A stretch of 51,189 nucleotides of DNA. Source: Ensifer sp. LC163. GTDB lineage: Bacteria; Pseudomonadota; Alphaproteobacteria; Rhizobiales; Rhizobiaceae. This document shows positions 17,019-25,485 of the stretch, in pieces. The DNA lies in contig NZ_MBSS01000024.1 of NCBI RefSeq assembly GCF_001695855.1, forward strand, positions 1 to 51,189, given 5' to 3'. The notes beneath the pieces were generated by a model. The model ran no database searches, was not told the DNA's origin, and saw only the letters and a program-made list of their open reading frames with translations. Each line of letters begins with the position of its first letter. The stretch's first letter is position 1. A program made the translations under genes and the position numbers.

Positions 17019-17881
17019 CAGGCCCTCTCGATCTTCAGCCAACGGGCGCACAGCACGTAGGCGGCGGTGACGGCCAGCATCAGAATGATCGACAGCGCCG
17101 CTGCCATCGGAAAATCGGCGCGCCGGCCCAGTTGCAGCATGATGATCTGCGGCAGCACCAGCTCGTTGTTGCCGCCGAGGATCTGCGGCGTGACGTAGTC
17201 GCCGATGCAGAGCACGAAGGTGAGAAATGCGCCGGTCATGATGCCGGGCAAGGTCAGCGGCAACACCACGTGCCAGAAGGTCTGGAAGGCGTTGGCGCCA
17301 AGGTCGGCGGCCGCTCGGCGATAGTTCGGCGAGAGCTGGATCAGGTTCGAATAGATGGTCAGCGTCAAGAGCATGACGAAGAAGTGCACGAAGCCGATCA
17401 CCGTCGCCGTTCGCGTGCTGGCGATCTCCAGCGGCTCGGCTATCAGCCCCAGACCCGTCAGCATCTGGTTGATGACGCCATTCTTCGACAAGACGAGCAG
17501 CCAAGAATACGAGCGGACGACATAGGAAGTCCAGAACGGCAGGATTGCCAGGATCAGAGCCATGCGCTGAAACCCCTTCGGCACGCGCTCGGCAATGATC
17601 CAGGCGAGCGGATAGGCAAGCAGCACCGAAAGCACCGTGACGATGACAGTGATTTCCAGCGAATTGACCAGGCCCTGCAACAGGGCGCTCTCGGAGAAGA
17701 CGCGCAGATAATTGTCGAGATTCCAGACGCGGACGATCTCCCGCCCCTCGCGCTTCCAGAGGCTCATCGCCGCCATGAACAGGAAAGGAACAACGAAGAA
17801 GGCGAGCGTCCACAAAAGTGCTGGGGCGGCAAAGCCCCAGGCTTTCCGGCGGTCGGCATCTTCGAGCGTTGTCGCAGTCAT
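17018..17881 (-). CDS. ABC polyamine-type permease (PotB-like)
   Basis: Inner-membrane permease of 287 residues. The first helix lies at about residues 18-40 (LLWTLAFFVVPFLFMAAM), and the EAA loop is RRAAADLGANAFQTFWHVVL. ATG 17881 is supported by GGAG upstream. A 128-nt gap with two hairpins separates it from the binding-protein gene. Confidence 0.9.
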   Translation of the reverse strand: MTATTLEDADRRKAWGFAAPALLWTLAFFVVPFLFMAAMSLWKREGREIVRVWNLDNYLRVFSESALLQGLVNSLEITVIVTVLSVLLAYPLAWIIAERVPKGFQRMALILAILPFWTSYVVRSYSWLLVLSKNGVINQMLTGLGLIAEPLEIASTRTATVIGFVHFFVMLLTLTIYSNLIQLSPNYRRAAADLGANAFQTFWHVVLPLTLPGIMTGAFLTFVLCIGDYVTPQILGGNNELVLPQIIMLQLGRRADFPMAAALSIILMLAVTAAYVLCARWLKIERA

Positions 17882-17898
17882 GAAAGCTCCAGATTTGA

Positions 17899-17953
17899 GC
17901 GCCCACCATGACAAGGATGATGGGCGCAGTTCAACGTCCCGCCGTCCGGCGGG
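17899..17953 (-). other. Two intercistronic hairpins after binding-protein gene
   Basis: GCGCCCA pairs with TGGGCGC (about 17899-17928), and CCCGCC pairs with GGCGGG (17938-17953, loop GTCC), between the binding-protein stop and the permease start. Neither has a T tract. Confidence 0.6.
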
Positions 17954-18009
17954 GCGGCGATCGGGCTGCCCCACGGATGAACGCCTATACGTTCACCGCG
18001 CGCGGGGCG

Positions 18010-19107
18010 TTACTGCTGCAGCATTTCCGTCCAGGCATCCTGGAACTGCTGATCCAGTTCGGTGGACGGGATCGGGTAGAGCTGTGTCTTCTTCAAGTAT
18101 TCGGCCTGTTGGTTGAAGCGCAGCGCCGCCTTCTGCTGGTCGGTCAGATGCTCGCCCGCCTTGCTGTTTGCCGGCATCGCCCAGTAGCAGGAGGATGTCG
18201 CAAGTCGCGCCTGGCCTTCGGGGCTGACGATGTACTGCACGAACTTCAGCGCCAGATCCTGCTTGGACGAATCCTTCATCACGCCGATCGACTGCGCCCA
18301 GCGCACCGCCCCCTGCTCCGGGATCGTCCAGTCGAGATTGGGTTTGTCGGCCGAAAGCACCGCGGTGATCCACTCGCCGCCGCCGACCAGAATATCGACC
18401 TCGCCCGTCGCCAGCGCCGTCTGCGAGGAGACGACGTCGCTGACCTGCTTCGACACGGCGCGCATCGCCGCCAGCTTTTCCTTGATCGCCGGCATGTCCG
18501 CCTCGGTCAGATCAGCGGTCTTCTTGCCAAGCCCGAGACCGACGAGGCCGATCATCGGCAGGTAGTAGTCGTAAAGCGCGATGCGGCCCTTGTACTTGTC
18601 CGACCAGATCACCGAGAGATCCTGCATGTCCTTCGGATCGACCTTCGACTTGTCGTAGGAGATGGTGTTGTAGCCGAACTTCTCCGTGACGGCATAGGTC
18701 TTGCCGTCCTTCATGTTGTTGGCCTCCATCCGGACCTCGGGGAAGATATCGGCCGTCGGCAGGGCATCGGCCGGCATTTCTGCGAGCAGATCGAGATCGA
18801 TGGCACGGTGCACGTCGACGCCGTCGATCACCAGCACATCCCAATCGCCCGGACGGGACTGGTCGAGGATCGAGAGCGCGGCACCGGTGCCCTCATAAAC
18901 CTTCAGGTTGACCTTGACGTCGTTGGCCTTTTCGAACGGCTCGACCAGGGCCGGATCCGTGTGGTCGCACCAGACGAGCGCGTTGAGTTCTTCGGTGGCA
19001 AAAGCCGGTGCCGGAACCGAGACGAGCGAGGCGGCGACGATCGCGCTTGCGGCGACCGAGGAGAAAAATCGGCGCAGGTGCGCGCCGTCATGAACTGACT
19101 GCATCAT
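18010..19107 (-). CDS. Periplasmic polyamine-type binding protein (PotD-like)
   Basis: Predicted 365-residue secreted solute-binding protein. A signal peptide spans about residues 1-38 (AIVAASLVSVPAPAFA, then TEE). The mature part begins ELNALVWCDHTDPALVEPFE, in the PotD/SBP_bac_8 style. There are two adjacent ATGs (19107, 19104), with GAGGG upstream. It is the first gene of the operon binding protein - permease - permease - ATPase - MBL hydrolase - ALDH and is divergent from a TetR gene. Its ligand need not be a polyamine; other small cations or amino acid derivatives are possible. Confidence 0.86.
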   Translation of the reverse strand: MMQSVHDGAHLRRFFSSVAASAIVAASLVSVPAPAFATEELNALVWCDHTDPALVEPFEKANDVKVNLKVYEGTGAALSILDQSRPGDWDVLVIDGVDVHRAIDLDLLAEMPADALPTADIFPEVRMEANNMKDGKTYAVTEKFGYNTISYDKSKVDPKDMQDLSVIWSDKYKGRIALYDYYLPMIGLVGLGLGKKTADLTEADMPAIKEKLAAMRAVSKQVSDVVSSQTALATGEVDILVGGGEWITAVLSADKPNLDWTIPEQGAVRWAQSIGVMKDSSKQDLALKFVQYIVSPEGQARLATSSCYWAMPANSKAGEHLTDQQKAALRFNQQAEYLKKTQLYPIPSTELDQQFQDAWTEMLQQ

Positions 19108-19154
19108 GCTGTTGCCCTCTTGTTTTGACGCTCGTTTCGGCGCCTTCAAAAAAA

Positions 19155-19184
19155 GATTGAATGAATTCATTTTTTAAGTCAATC
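19155..19184. promoter_or_regulatory. Candidate TetR operator
   Basis: GATTGA (19155-19160) and TCAATC (19179-19184) form an inverted repeat around the 10-bp palindrome ATGAATTCAT (19161-19170). The site lies in the short AT-rich gap between the divergent binding-protein and TetR genes, the usual place for autoregulated TetR control. Confidence 0.45.
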
Positions 19185-19221
19185 TCAATTTTGAGGACAT
19201 TCATAATTCAAGGACATGCAT

Positions 19222-19839
19222 ATGACAGGGCTGCGCGCACGGCAGAAAGCCGACCGGAACAGACGTATCCTGGACGCCGCGGCTCTCCTGTTTCGCGAGG
19301 TAGGTTACGACAGCGCCCGCATCGAGGACATCGCCGAACGGGCCGAAGTTTCGGTCGGAACCTTCTACAACTACTATGAAAACAAGGGCGACATCCTCGT
19401 CGCCACCGTCTCCATGGAAGTGGAGGAAGTTCTCGCCGCCGGGCGGACCATCGTCGACAATCCCCCCTCCTCCGTCGAAGGCGCGCTGGAGGCCCTGATC
19501 GGCCAGTACTACGATCACTCGCTCGTCTATCTCAGCAAGGAGATGTGGCGGACGGCTATGGCAATTTCGATCCAGCAGCCGGAAAGCCCCTTCAGCAAGC
19601 GCTATACCGAGCTTGACCGCCGGCTTTGCGACCAGGTCTCGACGCTCATTCACAAGCTGCAGGTGAAGGGCCTAGTCTCCCCCGGCACCGACGTTCGCGC
19701 GATCGGCGAGATGTTGTTCAACAATCTTAATATGATGTTCATCGAATTCGCCAAGCACGAGGCGCTGCCGCTTGAAGAACTCAAGGCGCGCGTCAGCAGG
19801 CAGAACCGGCCGCTCGCAGCGCTGATCGCGGCGCCATAA
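19222..19839 (+). CDS. TetR-family regulator
   Basis: Predicted 205-residue regulator. The N-terminal HTH (ILDAAALLFREVGYDSARIE, then VSVGTFYNYYENK) is typical TetR, followed by a variable ligand-binding helical domain. ATG 19222 is preferred over 19216 because AAGGA lies 7 nt upstream of it. It is divergent from the second polyamine importer operon and probably represses it. A small SnoaL-like gene follows closely and may share the transcript. Confidence 0.9.
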   Translation: MTGLRARQKADRNRRILDAAALLFREVGYDSARIEDIAERAEVSVGTFYNYYENKGDILVATVSMEVEEVLAAGRTIVDNPPSSVEGALEALIGQYYDHSLVYLSKEMWRTAMAISIQQPESPFSKRYTELDRRLCDQVSTLIHKLQVKGLVSPGTDVRAIGEMLFNNLNMMFIEFAKHEALPLEELKARVSRQNRPLAALIAAP

Positions 19840-19867
19840 TTCAATCCGGACAATGAAGAGAATCTCG

Positions 19868-20260
19868 ATGCAAGACTCCGAACACACGGTGCTCGCCGCT
19901 GCCGATCGACTTGTCGCAGCCTTTGCCCGCCATGACCGCGCGGCCTATTTCTCAGCCTTCGCGCCCAATGCCACGTTCATCTTCCACAATCTCGATCGCC
20001 CCTTGCGCAGCCGGGCGGAATACGAGGCCGAATGGGCGCTATGGGAGACCCGCGACAGCTTCCGCGTCCGCGCCTGCCAGTCCAGCGACCGGCACGTGCA
20101 AGTGATGGGTAACGTTGCCGTCTTCACGCACGGCGTTCAGACCGAACTTGAGATCGGCGGTGAAGCACTGACGTCGCAGGAAAGAGAAACGATCGTCTTC
20201 GAACGGGACGGGACCGGAGCCTGGCTGGCGGTCCACGAGCATCTGTCACCCGCCGGCTAG
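19868..20260 (+). CDS. SnoaL-like / NTF2-fold small protein
   Basis: Predicted 130-residue protein with the pattern of the SnoaL/DUF4440 (NTF2-like) fold. It has an N-terminal helix pair (AADRLVAAFARHDRAAYF), then strands with APNATFIFHN and a C-terminal WLAVHEHLSP. Such proteins bind or transform small molecules, often without a conserved catalytic motif. ATG 19868 has GAAGAG upstream; ATG 19853 is an alternative. It lies 28 nt after the TetR gene. Function unknown. Confidence 0.75.
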   Translation: MQDSEHTVLAAADRLVAAFARHDRAAYFSAFAPNATFIFHNLDRPLRSRAEYEAEWALWETRDSFRVRACQSSDRHVQVMGNVAVFTHGVQTELEIGGEALTSQERETIVFERDGTGAWLAVHEHLSPAG

Positions 20261-20276
20261 CAGTCTCGAAGAGCGT

Positions 20277-20426
20277 TTAGAGGGCGCCGATGACGACGGC
20301 GGAAACGAAACAGAACGCGGCCACGAAGGCGATCGCGTGCGGAAACAGGGTGATGGGCGATCGACGCGGCGGGGCTGCCGCGTAAGACGCATATCGGGAC
20401 TGGATTGTCGGCTTCGCAGCGTTCAT
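20277..20426 (-). CDS. Small single-helix membrane protein (hypothetical)
   Basis: A 49-residue reading frame with a polar, basic first half and one C-terminal hydrophobic helix (AIAFVAAFCFVSAVVIGAL). The ATG at 20426 is preceded by GGAGAG at good spacing, which supports translation. No family is recognised. It lies alone between the SnoaL-like and transglutaminase-like genes. Confidence 0.5.
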   Translation of the reverse strand: MNAAKPTIQSRYASYAAAPPRRSPITLFPHAIAFVAAFCFVSAVVIGAL

Positions 20427-20558
20427 CGCGTCTCTCCGTCGTTCAGGCCGGGAACAGGCCGGCAATAGCCATGTTCTCCGATATTCTCGATTGAGTTTAT
20501 AGATATTAATTTCTCGATTCCACCCCGAAAGTAAAAAATCGTCCGCCGGGCGGCGCCT

Positions 20559-21473
20559 TCAGTGGCGATTGCGGTCGCGTTCCTGCACGTGCCTCGACCA
20601 GCTTTCGCTGAACCATGGCGTCAAAAGTGACACATTGGCATCGCGGTGCGAGCGGCTCAGCCCGCCATCCGCCTCCACGCAGGTCCACACCGTAAACCCA
20701 GTCAGCTCGTGTTTTCCAAAGGTCTGGATGAGCGGGATGTCGGCGGCATCGCGGCCACGGGCGACGGCGATGCGCCCCGCCCGGCGCGCATTGTTCTTGG
20801 CGTCGAACGTGTACCAGCGGTCGCCGAGAAAAACCTCGAACCAGGCATTGAAATCCATCGGCGCCACCCTTTGCTCGGTTTCGAGGTCGGCCATGTAGCC
20901 GTTGACGTATCGCGCCGGCATGTTCATGCAACGGCAAAGCGCGATGGCGAGGTGCGCATAGTCACGGCTGACGCCGAGACGATCCTCATGGGCCTCGAGC
21001 GCGGTCCGCATCGCCTGGGCATAGCCATAGCTGAACACCAGGCGTTCGTGCACATAGTCGCAGATCGCCTGCACGCGCGGCCAGCCGGGTGCCACGTCCC
21101 CGAAAAGCCTCCAGGCAAGCGTGCCCAGCCGATCGGTTTCGCAATAGCGGCTGGCGGCCAGATAGGGCAGCGTGTTCGGCGGTAGCCTCTCGACGGGCAC
21201 AGCCTGCGCCAGCGGATCGGAAACATCGGGCCTGCCGTCGTCTTCGATCACAGCATCATAGCTCAGCTTGAAGTCCCCCTCGGGCGCGATCATGCGCAGG
21301 CATGCATTGCCGTGCGGGTCGACGATCTCCTCCATCTTGACGATCGGTGAGGTCACGGGGCCGCGCTCGCGCCGGATGTCGCGGCGCTTCTCGGCGACGA
21401 CGGAAAGGTAAGTCATCATCGGCGTCGGCTGGGGGCAGCGGATGCCGATCTCATAGCCAAAGCGTACGAACAT
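20559..21473 (-). CDS. Transglutaminase-like protein with altered active site
   Basis: Predicted 304-residue protein. It has an N-terminal beta-rich region (to about residue 130) and a transglutaminase-like core (ICDYVHERLVFSYG through RWYTFDAKNN). In the family the core normally carries GVCRD with the catalytic Cys; here the position reads GVSRDYAHLAIALCR, so Cys is replaced by Ser. The position before AWFEV is Asn (DFNAWFEVFL), while the Asp of TFDAKN is kept. The start has GGAGG nearby (ATG 21473). There is no signal peptide. It may be a non-catalytic family member. It lies alone, leftward. Confidence 0.8.
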   Translation of the reverse strand: MFVRFGYEIGIRCPQPTPMMTYLSVVAEKRRDIRRERGPVTSPIVKMEEIVDPHGNACLRMIAPEGDFKLSYDAVIEDDGRPDVSDPLAQAVPVERLPPNTLPYLAASRYCETDRLGTLAWRLFGDVAPGWPRVQAICDYVHERLVFSYGYAQAMRTALEAHEDRLGVSRDYAHLAIALCRCMNMPARYVNGYMADLETEQRVAPMDFNAWFEVFLGDRWYTFDAKNNARRAGRIAVARGRDAADIPLIQTFGKHELTGFTVWTCVEADGGLSRSHRDANVSLLTPWFSESWSRHVQERDRNRH

Positions 21474-21968
21474 CTCCAACCTCCCTCGTTCGGCAGGAAT
21501 GTTTCGCGAACCCTTTTGTTCCCTCATATGAGGGCGAAATCAGTGCTGCCTGTGCACGCAAGAAACAACTGAAATTGAGACGCGCCGCAGCCGCGACCAG
21601 AGCGCGAAATGTGGATGGCAATGGTCGGCAAAAGACACTTCATCGGGCAGCGCAAACCTCTACTTCGACGAAGCCGGCAGAGCCGTTCATTCCCGCTTTT
21701 CCGTGCCCGATCTTATGCCCGAATGCCGCGGGCAACAACCGGCTTCCCTAGAGCCTTTCCAGGAAAAGTCCGAAGCGGTTTTCCGTCAGGAAATGCGTAC
21801 AAACAAAGAGATAGAGCGTTTCTGCGGCTCCGTCTAAACCGGCAACGCTCTAGCGCCGGCGAGCCGAGAGGAGGCTCCAGAGAGACGGATGCGTTCGGGC
21901 GATCGGGCGACAGGAAACGATCCTGCCGCCTTTTTGTTCCAGGCAAACGAAAAATCCGAAGACGGTTT
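21474..21968. other. 495-bp intergenic region
   Basis: It holds the presumed promoter of the transglutaminase-like gene near 21474-21600 and the second copy of the ~100 bp repeat. No supported gene or clear terminator is seen in the rest; the open frames across it show no family resemblance. Confidence 0.6.
21750..21852 (+). repeat. Intergenic ~100 bp repeat, copy 2
   Basis: Matches 1226-1326 in the same orientation, including the TTTCCAGGAAAAGT and GAGATAGAGCGTTTC blocks and the closing ACGCTCTA. It differs at scattered positions and has small indels, so the two copies are old. Confidence 0.8.
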
Positions 21969-23282
21969 TTACCAGCCAACGGCATCCTTGAACGAATACC
22001 ACCAGGAGCCGATCGTCGAATATTGCGCACGGAACATCCGCCCGCCCGGGAACGGATACCAGGGCAGCTTTTCGAACATGTCGAAGCGCGTCGCGTCGCC
22101 GTCGATCGCCTCGGCGAGCGTGCGTCCGAAAAGGTGGGATCCCGTCACCCCATGGCCGCTATAGCCGTGCGCGAAATAGGTATTCGCACCGATGCGGCCC
22201 ATCTGCGGTACACGGGTGAAGGAGAGCGCGAAGTTGCCGCTCCAGGCATAGTCGATCTTCACGCCCTTGAGCTTCGGGAAGACCTTTTCCAGATTGGGCT
22301 TCAGCTTGGCCACGACGTCGGCCGGATCGGTGCCGCCGTAGACCGTTCCGCCGCCGAAGATCATGCGCTTGTCGGCCGATAGTCTGAAATAATCGAGGAT
22401 GTAGCGCACATCCTCGACGCACATGTCGCTTGGAATGAGCGAATGGGCGAGTTCCTCGCCGAGCGGCGCCGTGGTGATCATCTGGGTGGAAACCGGCATG
22501 ACGCGCGAGACGAGCTTCGGTACCGCGTCGCCGAGATAGGCGTTGCCGCAGAGAACGACGATCCGCGCCGACACTTCGCCGTCGGCGGTATAGACCGTCG
22601 GCCTCGCCGCCTCATGGTCGACCCGCGTGACCGGCGACTGTTCATAGATCGTGCCGCCGAGGCTTTCGAGGGCGCGTGCCTCGCCAAGCACCAGATTGAG
22701 CGGGTGCATGTGCCCGCCCGTCGTATCCAGCATGCCGCCGCAATAGGCATCCGAGTTCACCAGCTTGCTGAGCGCGTCGCGGTCGAGAAGCTGATGGTCG
22801 TCCATGCCGTATTTGCGCCAAAGCACCTGCTTGGCTTCCAGTTCCTTCATATGCGCCGGCGTATAGGCCGCATAGATATTGCCCGGCTTCAGGTCGCAGT
22901 CGATCTGATACTGGCTGACGAGCCGGCGGATGATCTTGCCGCCCTCCTGCACCAGCCCGCCGACGAAGCGGGCCGCATCCTCGCCGTAGCGGCGCTGGAT
23001 GGTGGCAAGGCTGGCGTTCAGGCCATTGACGACCTGGCCGCCATTGCGCCCAGATGCGCCCCAGCCGACCTGTGCGCCCTCGACCACAACGACCTTGTAG
23101 CCCTTCTCTGCGAGATGAATGGCCGTCGACAGGCCGGAATAGCCGGCGCCGACGACGCAGATATCCGTCTCGACGCGTCCTTTGAGCGACACCGGCGTGC
23201 GGATGATGTTGCGGGAGGCGGCGTAGTAGCTCGTGGGGTAGCTGCCGTCGCCGGCGTAGGATTTCTGTTGCGTCGACATCAT
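21969..23282 (-). CDS. puuB: Gamma-glutamylputrescine oxidoreductase (PuuB-like, FAD)
   Basis: Predicted 437-residue FAD-dependent amine oxidoreductase of the DAO family. It has an N-terminal dinucleotide-binding motif GAGYSG (45-50) and the family segment VGWGASGRNGGQVVNG. PuuB oxidises gamma-glutamylputrescine to gamma-glutamyl-gamma-aminobutyraldehyde. The start overlaps the stop of the puuA-like gene (GTATGATG), so the two are co-translated. That coupling supports the PuuB assignment over a generic amino acid oxidase. Confidence 0.88.
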   Translation of the reverse strand: MMSTQQKSYAGDGSYPTSYYAASRNIIRTPVSLKGRVETDICVVGAGYSGLSTAIHLAEKGYKVVVVEGAQVGWGASGRNGGQVVNGLNASLATIQRRYGEDAARFVGGLVQEGGKIIRRLVSQYQIDCDLKPGNIYAAYTPAHMKELEAKQVLWRKYGMDDHQLLDRDALSKLVNSDAYCGGMLDTTGGHMHPLNLVLGEARALESLGGTIYEQSPVTRVDHEAARPTVYTADGEVSARIVVLCGNAYLGDAVPKLVSRVMPVSTQMITTAPLGEELAHSLIPSDMCVEDVRYILDYFRLSADKRMIFGGGTVYGGTDPADVVAKLKPNLEKVFPKLKGVKIDYAWSGNFALSFTRVPQMGRIGANTYFAHGYSGHGVTGSHLFGRTLAEAIDGDATRFDMFEKLPWYPFPGGRMFRAQYSTIGSWWYSFKDAVGW

Positions 23283-24646
23283 ACGATTTCCAGGTAAGCG
23301 CTGAATTCATAGTCCGTCACCTGCTCGGCAAAACCGGCGATCTCCTGTCTCTTGCAGGCGATCAGCATCGAGCGAAGCGTCGGGTCGAAGATTTCGGTGG
23401 CAATCGGCCCTGCCTCGAAGGCATCGACCGCCTGCCCCCAATCGGCGGGAATTTTGGGCAGTTTCTCCGCCGCATAGGCCCGGCCGGTCACCGGCGCCGA
23501 GGGTTTCCACTTGTTGCGGATGCCGACGAGGGCCGCGCCGAGGATCGCCGCGATGACGAGATAGGGATTGGCATCGGCGCCGGCAACGCGGTGCTCGATA
23601 CGGCGTGCCGCCGGATTGCCGCCGGGGATGCGGATCGCCGACGTGCGGTTCTCGTAGCCCCAGCACACCGCCGTCGGCGCGTGCGTGTCCGGGCGCAGCC
23701 GGCGGTAGGAATTGAAATGCGGCGCAAACAGCAACGTCGTTTCCGACATGCCGCGCAGCAGGCCCGCGACTGCGTTCTTGAGGACCGCCGACCCCTCGTC
23801 GCTGCCGTCGTTGAAGACGTTGTTGCCGTCCGCGTCGAGCAGGCTGAAGTGAATGTGCATGCCGTTGCCCGAGCGGGTGCCGTAGGGCTTGGCCATGAAG
23901 GTCGCCGCCAGCCCATGCTTGCGGGCAACCCCCTTGACGATGCGCTTGAAGAAGATCGCGTCGTCGGCCGCCTTCAAGGGATCGTCTGTGTGCAAGAGGT
24001 TGATTTCGAACTGGCCGATGCCGTTCTCGGCGATCGCCGCATCCGCCGGCACGTTCTGGCGGGCACATTCCTTGTAGACGTCGGAGAAGAATTCGCCGAA
24101 ATCGTCGAGTTCGTCGATCGACAGGATCGCATCGGAATCGAGCCGCTTGCCGGTATAGGGCGAGATCGGCGGCACCGCACTGTCGGGTTCCGGATCGATC
24201 AGATAGAATTCCATTTCGGTCGCGACCACGGGGCGCAAGCCCAGTTCTTCGTATTCGCGCACGATCGCCGCCAGCGCCTGGCGCGGATCGGCGAGGAACG
24301 GCTTGCCGTCCTCGAGCAGCAGCCAGAGCGGCACCAGAGCGCTCGGCCGCGAGGTCCAGTTGACCGGCAGCGCCCCGCGCCCGGTGACGGCGCAGATGCC
24401 GTCCCTGTCGCCGCTCGCAAACACCTGCTCGCTGTTGATGATGTCCTCGCCCCAGACGTCGACGCCGACGATCGACAGCGGCATGCGGATGCCGCCGCCA
24501 AGCACCTTGGAGGCCTGCTCCACCGGCACGCGCTTGCCGCGCATGATGCCGTTCAGGTCGCAGACCACGGCCTGGATGCTTTCGATAGGGCCGTTCTGCT
24601 CCAGCCAGGCCTTGAAGGCGCTCGGGTCTTCCGCGTCGAGGGACAT
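23279..24646 (-). CDS. puuA: Gamma-glutamylputrescine synthetase (PuuA-like, GlnA fold)
   Basis: Predicted 455-residue glutamine-synthetase-superfamily ligase. It has the metal and ATP site signatures EMEFYL, NGIGQFEINLLH and GNGMHIHFSL, and the C-terminal ENRTSAIRIP and EHRVAGADANPYL. It lacks the tyrosine-adenylylation region of GlnA-I. PuuA ligates glutamate to putrescine. Coupling to puuB makes this more likely than a true glutamine synthetase. The operon is divergent from a GntR gene. Confidence 0.88.
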   Translation of the reverse strand: MSLDAEDPSAFKAWLEQNGPIESIQAVVCDLNGIMRGKRVPVEQASKVLGGGIRMPLSIVGVDVWGEDIINSEQVFASGDRDGICAVTGRGALPVNWTSRPSALVPLWLLLEDGKPFLADPRQALAAIVREYEELGLRPVVATEMEFYLIDPEPDSAVPPISPYTGKRLDSDAILSIDELDDFGEFFSDVYKECARQNVPADAAIAENGIGQFEINLLHTDDPLKAADDAIFFKRIVKGVARKHGLAATFMAKPYGTRSGNGMHIHFSLLDADGNNVFNDGSDEGSAVLKNAVAGLLRGMSETTLLFAPHFNSYRRLRPDTHAPTAVCWGYENRTSAIRIPGGNPAARRIEHRVAGADANPYLVIAAILGAALVGIRNKWKPSAPVTGRAYAAEKLPKIPADWGQAVDAFEAGPIATEIFDPTLRSMLIACKRQEIAGFAEQVTDYEFSAYLEIV

Positions 24647-24662
24647 ATCGCAAATCTCATTT

Positions 24663-24689
24663 TGTGATCACATTTTCAGAAACTTGACA
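24663..24689. promoter_or_regulatory. Palindrome and -35 box between puuA and GntR gene
   Basis: TGTGATCACA (24663-24672) is a perfect 10-bp palindrome in an AT-rich context, 17 nt before the puuA start. A rightward TTGACA follows at 24684-24689. GntR/FCD proteins often bind short palindromes of this kind, so it is a candidate operator; the -10 boxes are not clear. Confidence 0.4.
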
Positions 24690-24769
24690 CAATTCAGGAG
24701 TTGGAGTCAACCTCGACTGATGCTATCAGCCCGCGACTATTCCCCGTGTGGCAGAAGGAGCCTGCTGAT

Positions 24770-25462
24770 TTGAAGACCCCATCGCTGCCTCTTCTCGAGC
24801 GTCCGGAAGGCATGACCACGCATGACTATGCCTTTGCCAGGCTCCGTCAGGCGATCATGGTCGGCAGCTTCCGCCCGGGCACCTCGGTGACGATCAGGGG
24901 GCTTGCGGAGGCATTGGAAAGCAGCCCGACGCCGGTGCGCGAAGCGCTGCGGCAACTGACCTCCATCGGCGCGCTGCAGTTCCTCGAAAACCGCCGCATC
25001 GTCGTGCCGCGCATTACGCCCGCCCGCTTCGAAGAGCTGATATCGCTTCGCATCGCGCTCGAGAGCCATGCCGCCCGCCGGGCCGTCGCCCATCTCTCCG
25101 AGCGGCAGATCGAACGCATCGTCGCGATCGACGACAGCATCGAAGACGAAATCCGCCGCGGCGACCAGGCGGCGGCGCTGATCGCCAATCAGGCCTTCCA
25201 CCGCACGATCTACACCGCCAACCCCGACCAGATCGTCATGCCGCTGATCGAAAGCGTCTGGTTGCAGCTGGGTCCGATCCTCGGCATCGCCATGGAGCAC
25301 GTCACCGAACTCTATGTCGTCGACCGGCACCGCGAGGCGATCGAAGCCTTGCGCCGCCGCGACGAGGATGCCGTTGCCGATGCCATTGCAGCCGACATTC
25401 GCGAGGGCATCGGCGGCTTCGACCAGCAGGCCGTCGCTCGCCTGCTGAAGCTCGCAGCCTGA
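24770..25462 (+). CDS. GntR-family regulator (FCD type)
   Basis: Predicted 230-residue regulator. The N-terminal winged HTH (FARLRQAIMVGSFRPGTSVT, then SPTPVREALRQL) is typical of the GntR family. An all-helical FCD ligand domain follows, with metal-site-like residues in NQAFHRTIY and DRHREAIEAL. The TTG at 24770 follows AAGGAG by 9 nt and is preferred; a GTG at 24746 or TTG at 24701 is possible. It is divergent from puuAB and probably controls it. Confidence 0.85.
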   Translation: MKTPSLPLLERPEGMTTHDYAFARLRQAIMVGSFRPGTSVTIRGLAEALESSPTPVREALRQLTSIGALQFLENRRIVVPRITPARFEELISLRIALESHAARRAVAHLSERQIERIVAIDDSIEDEIRRGDQAAALIANQAFHRTIYTANPDQIVMPLIESVWLQLGPILGIAMEHVTELYVVDRHREAIEALRRRDEDAVADAIAADIREGIGGFDQQAVARLLKLAA

Positions 25463-25485
25463 CGCTTGAGCTTCGCTGCGCCGGT

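Noticed and set aside
17019-17909. Apparent fusion of the PotC-like permease with a long upstream frame
   Set aside because: The extra part is an Arg/Ala-rich shadow of the PotB-like gene; the true start forms a TGATG overlap.
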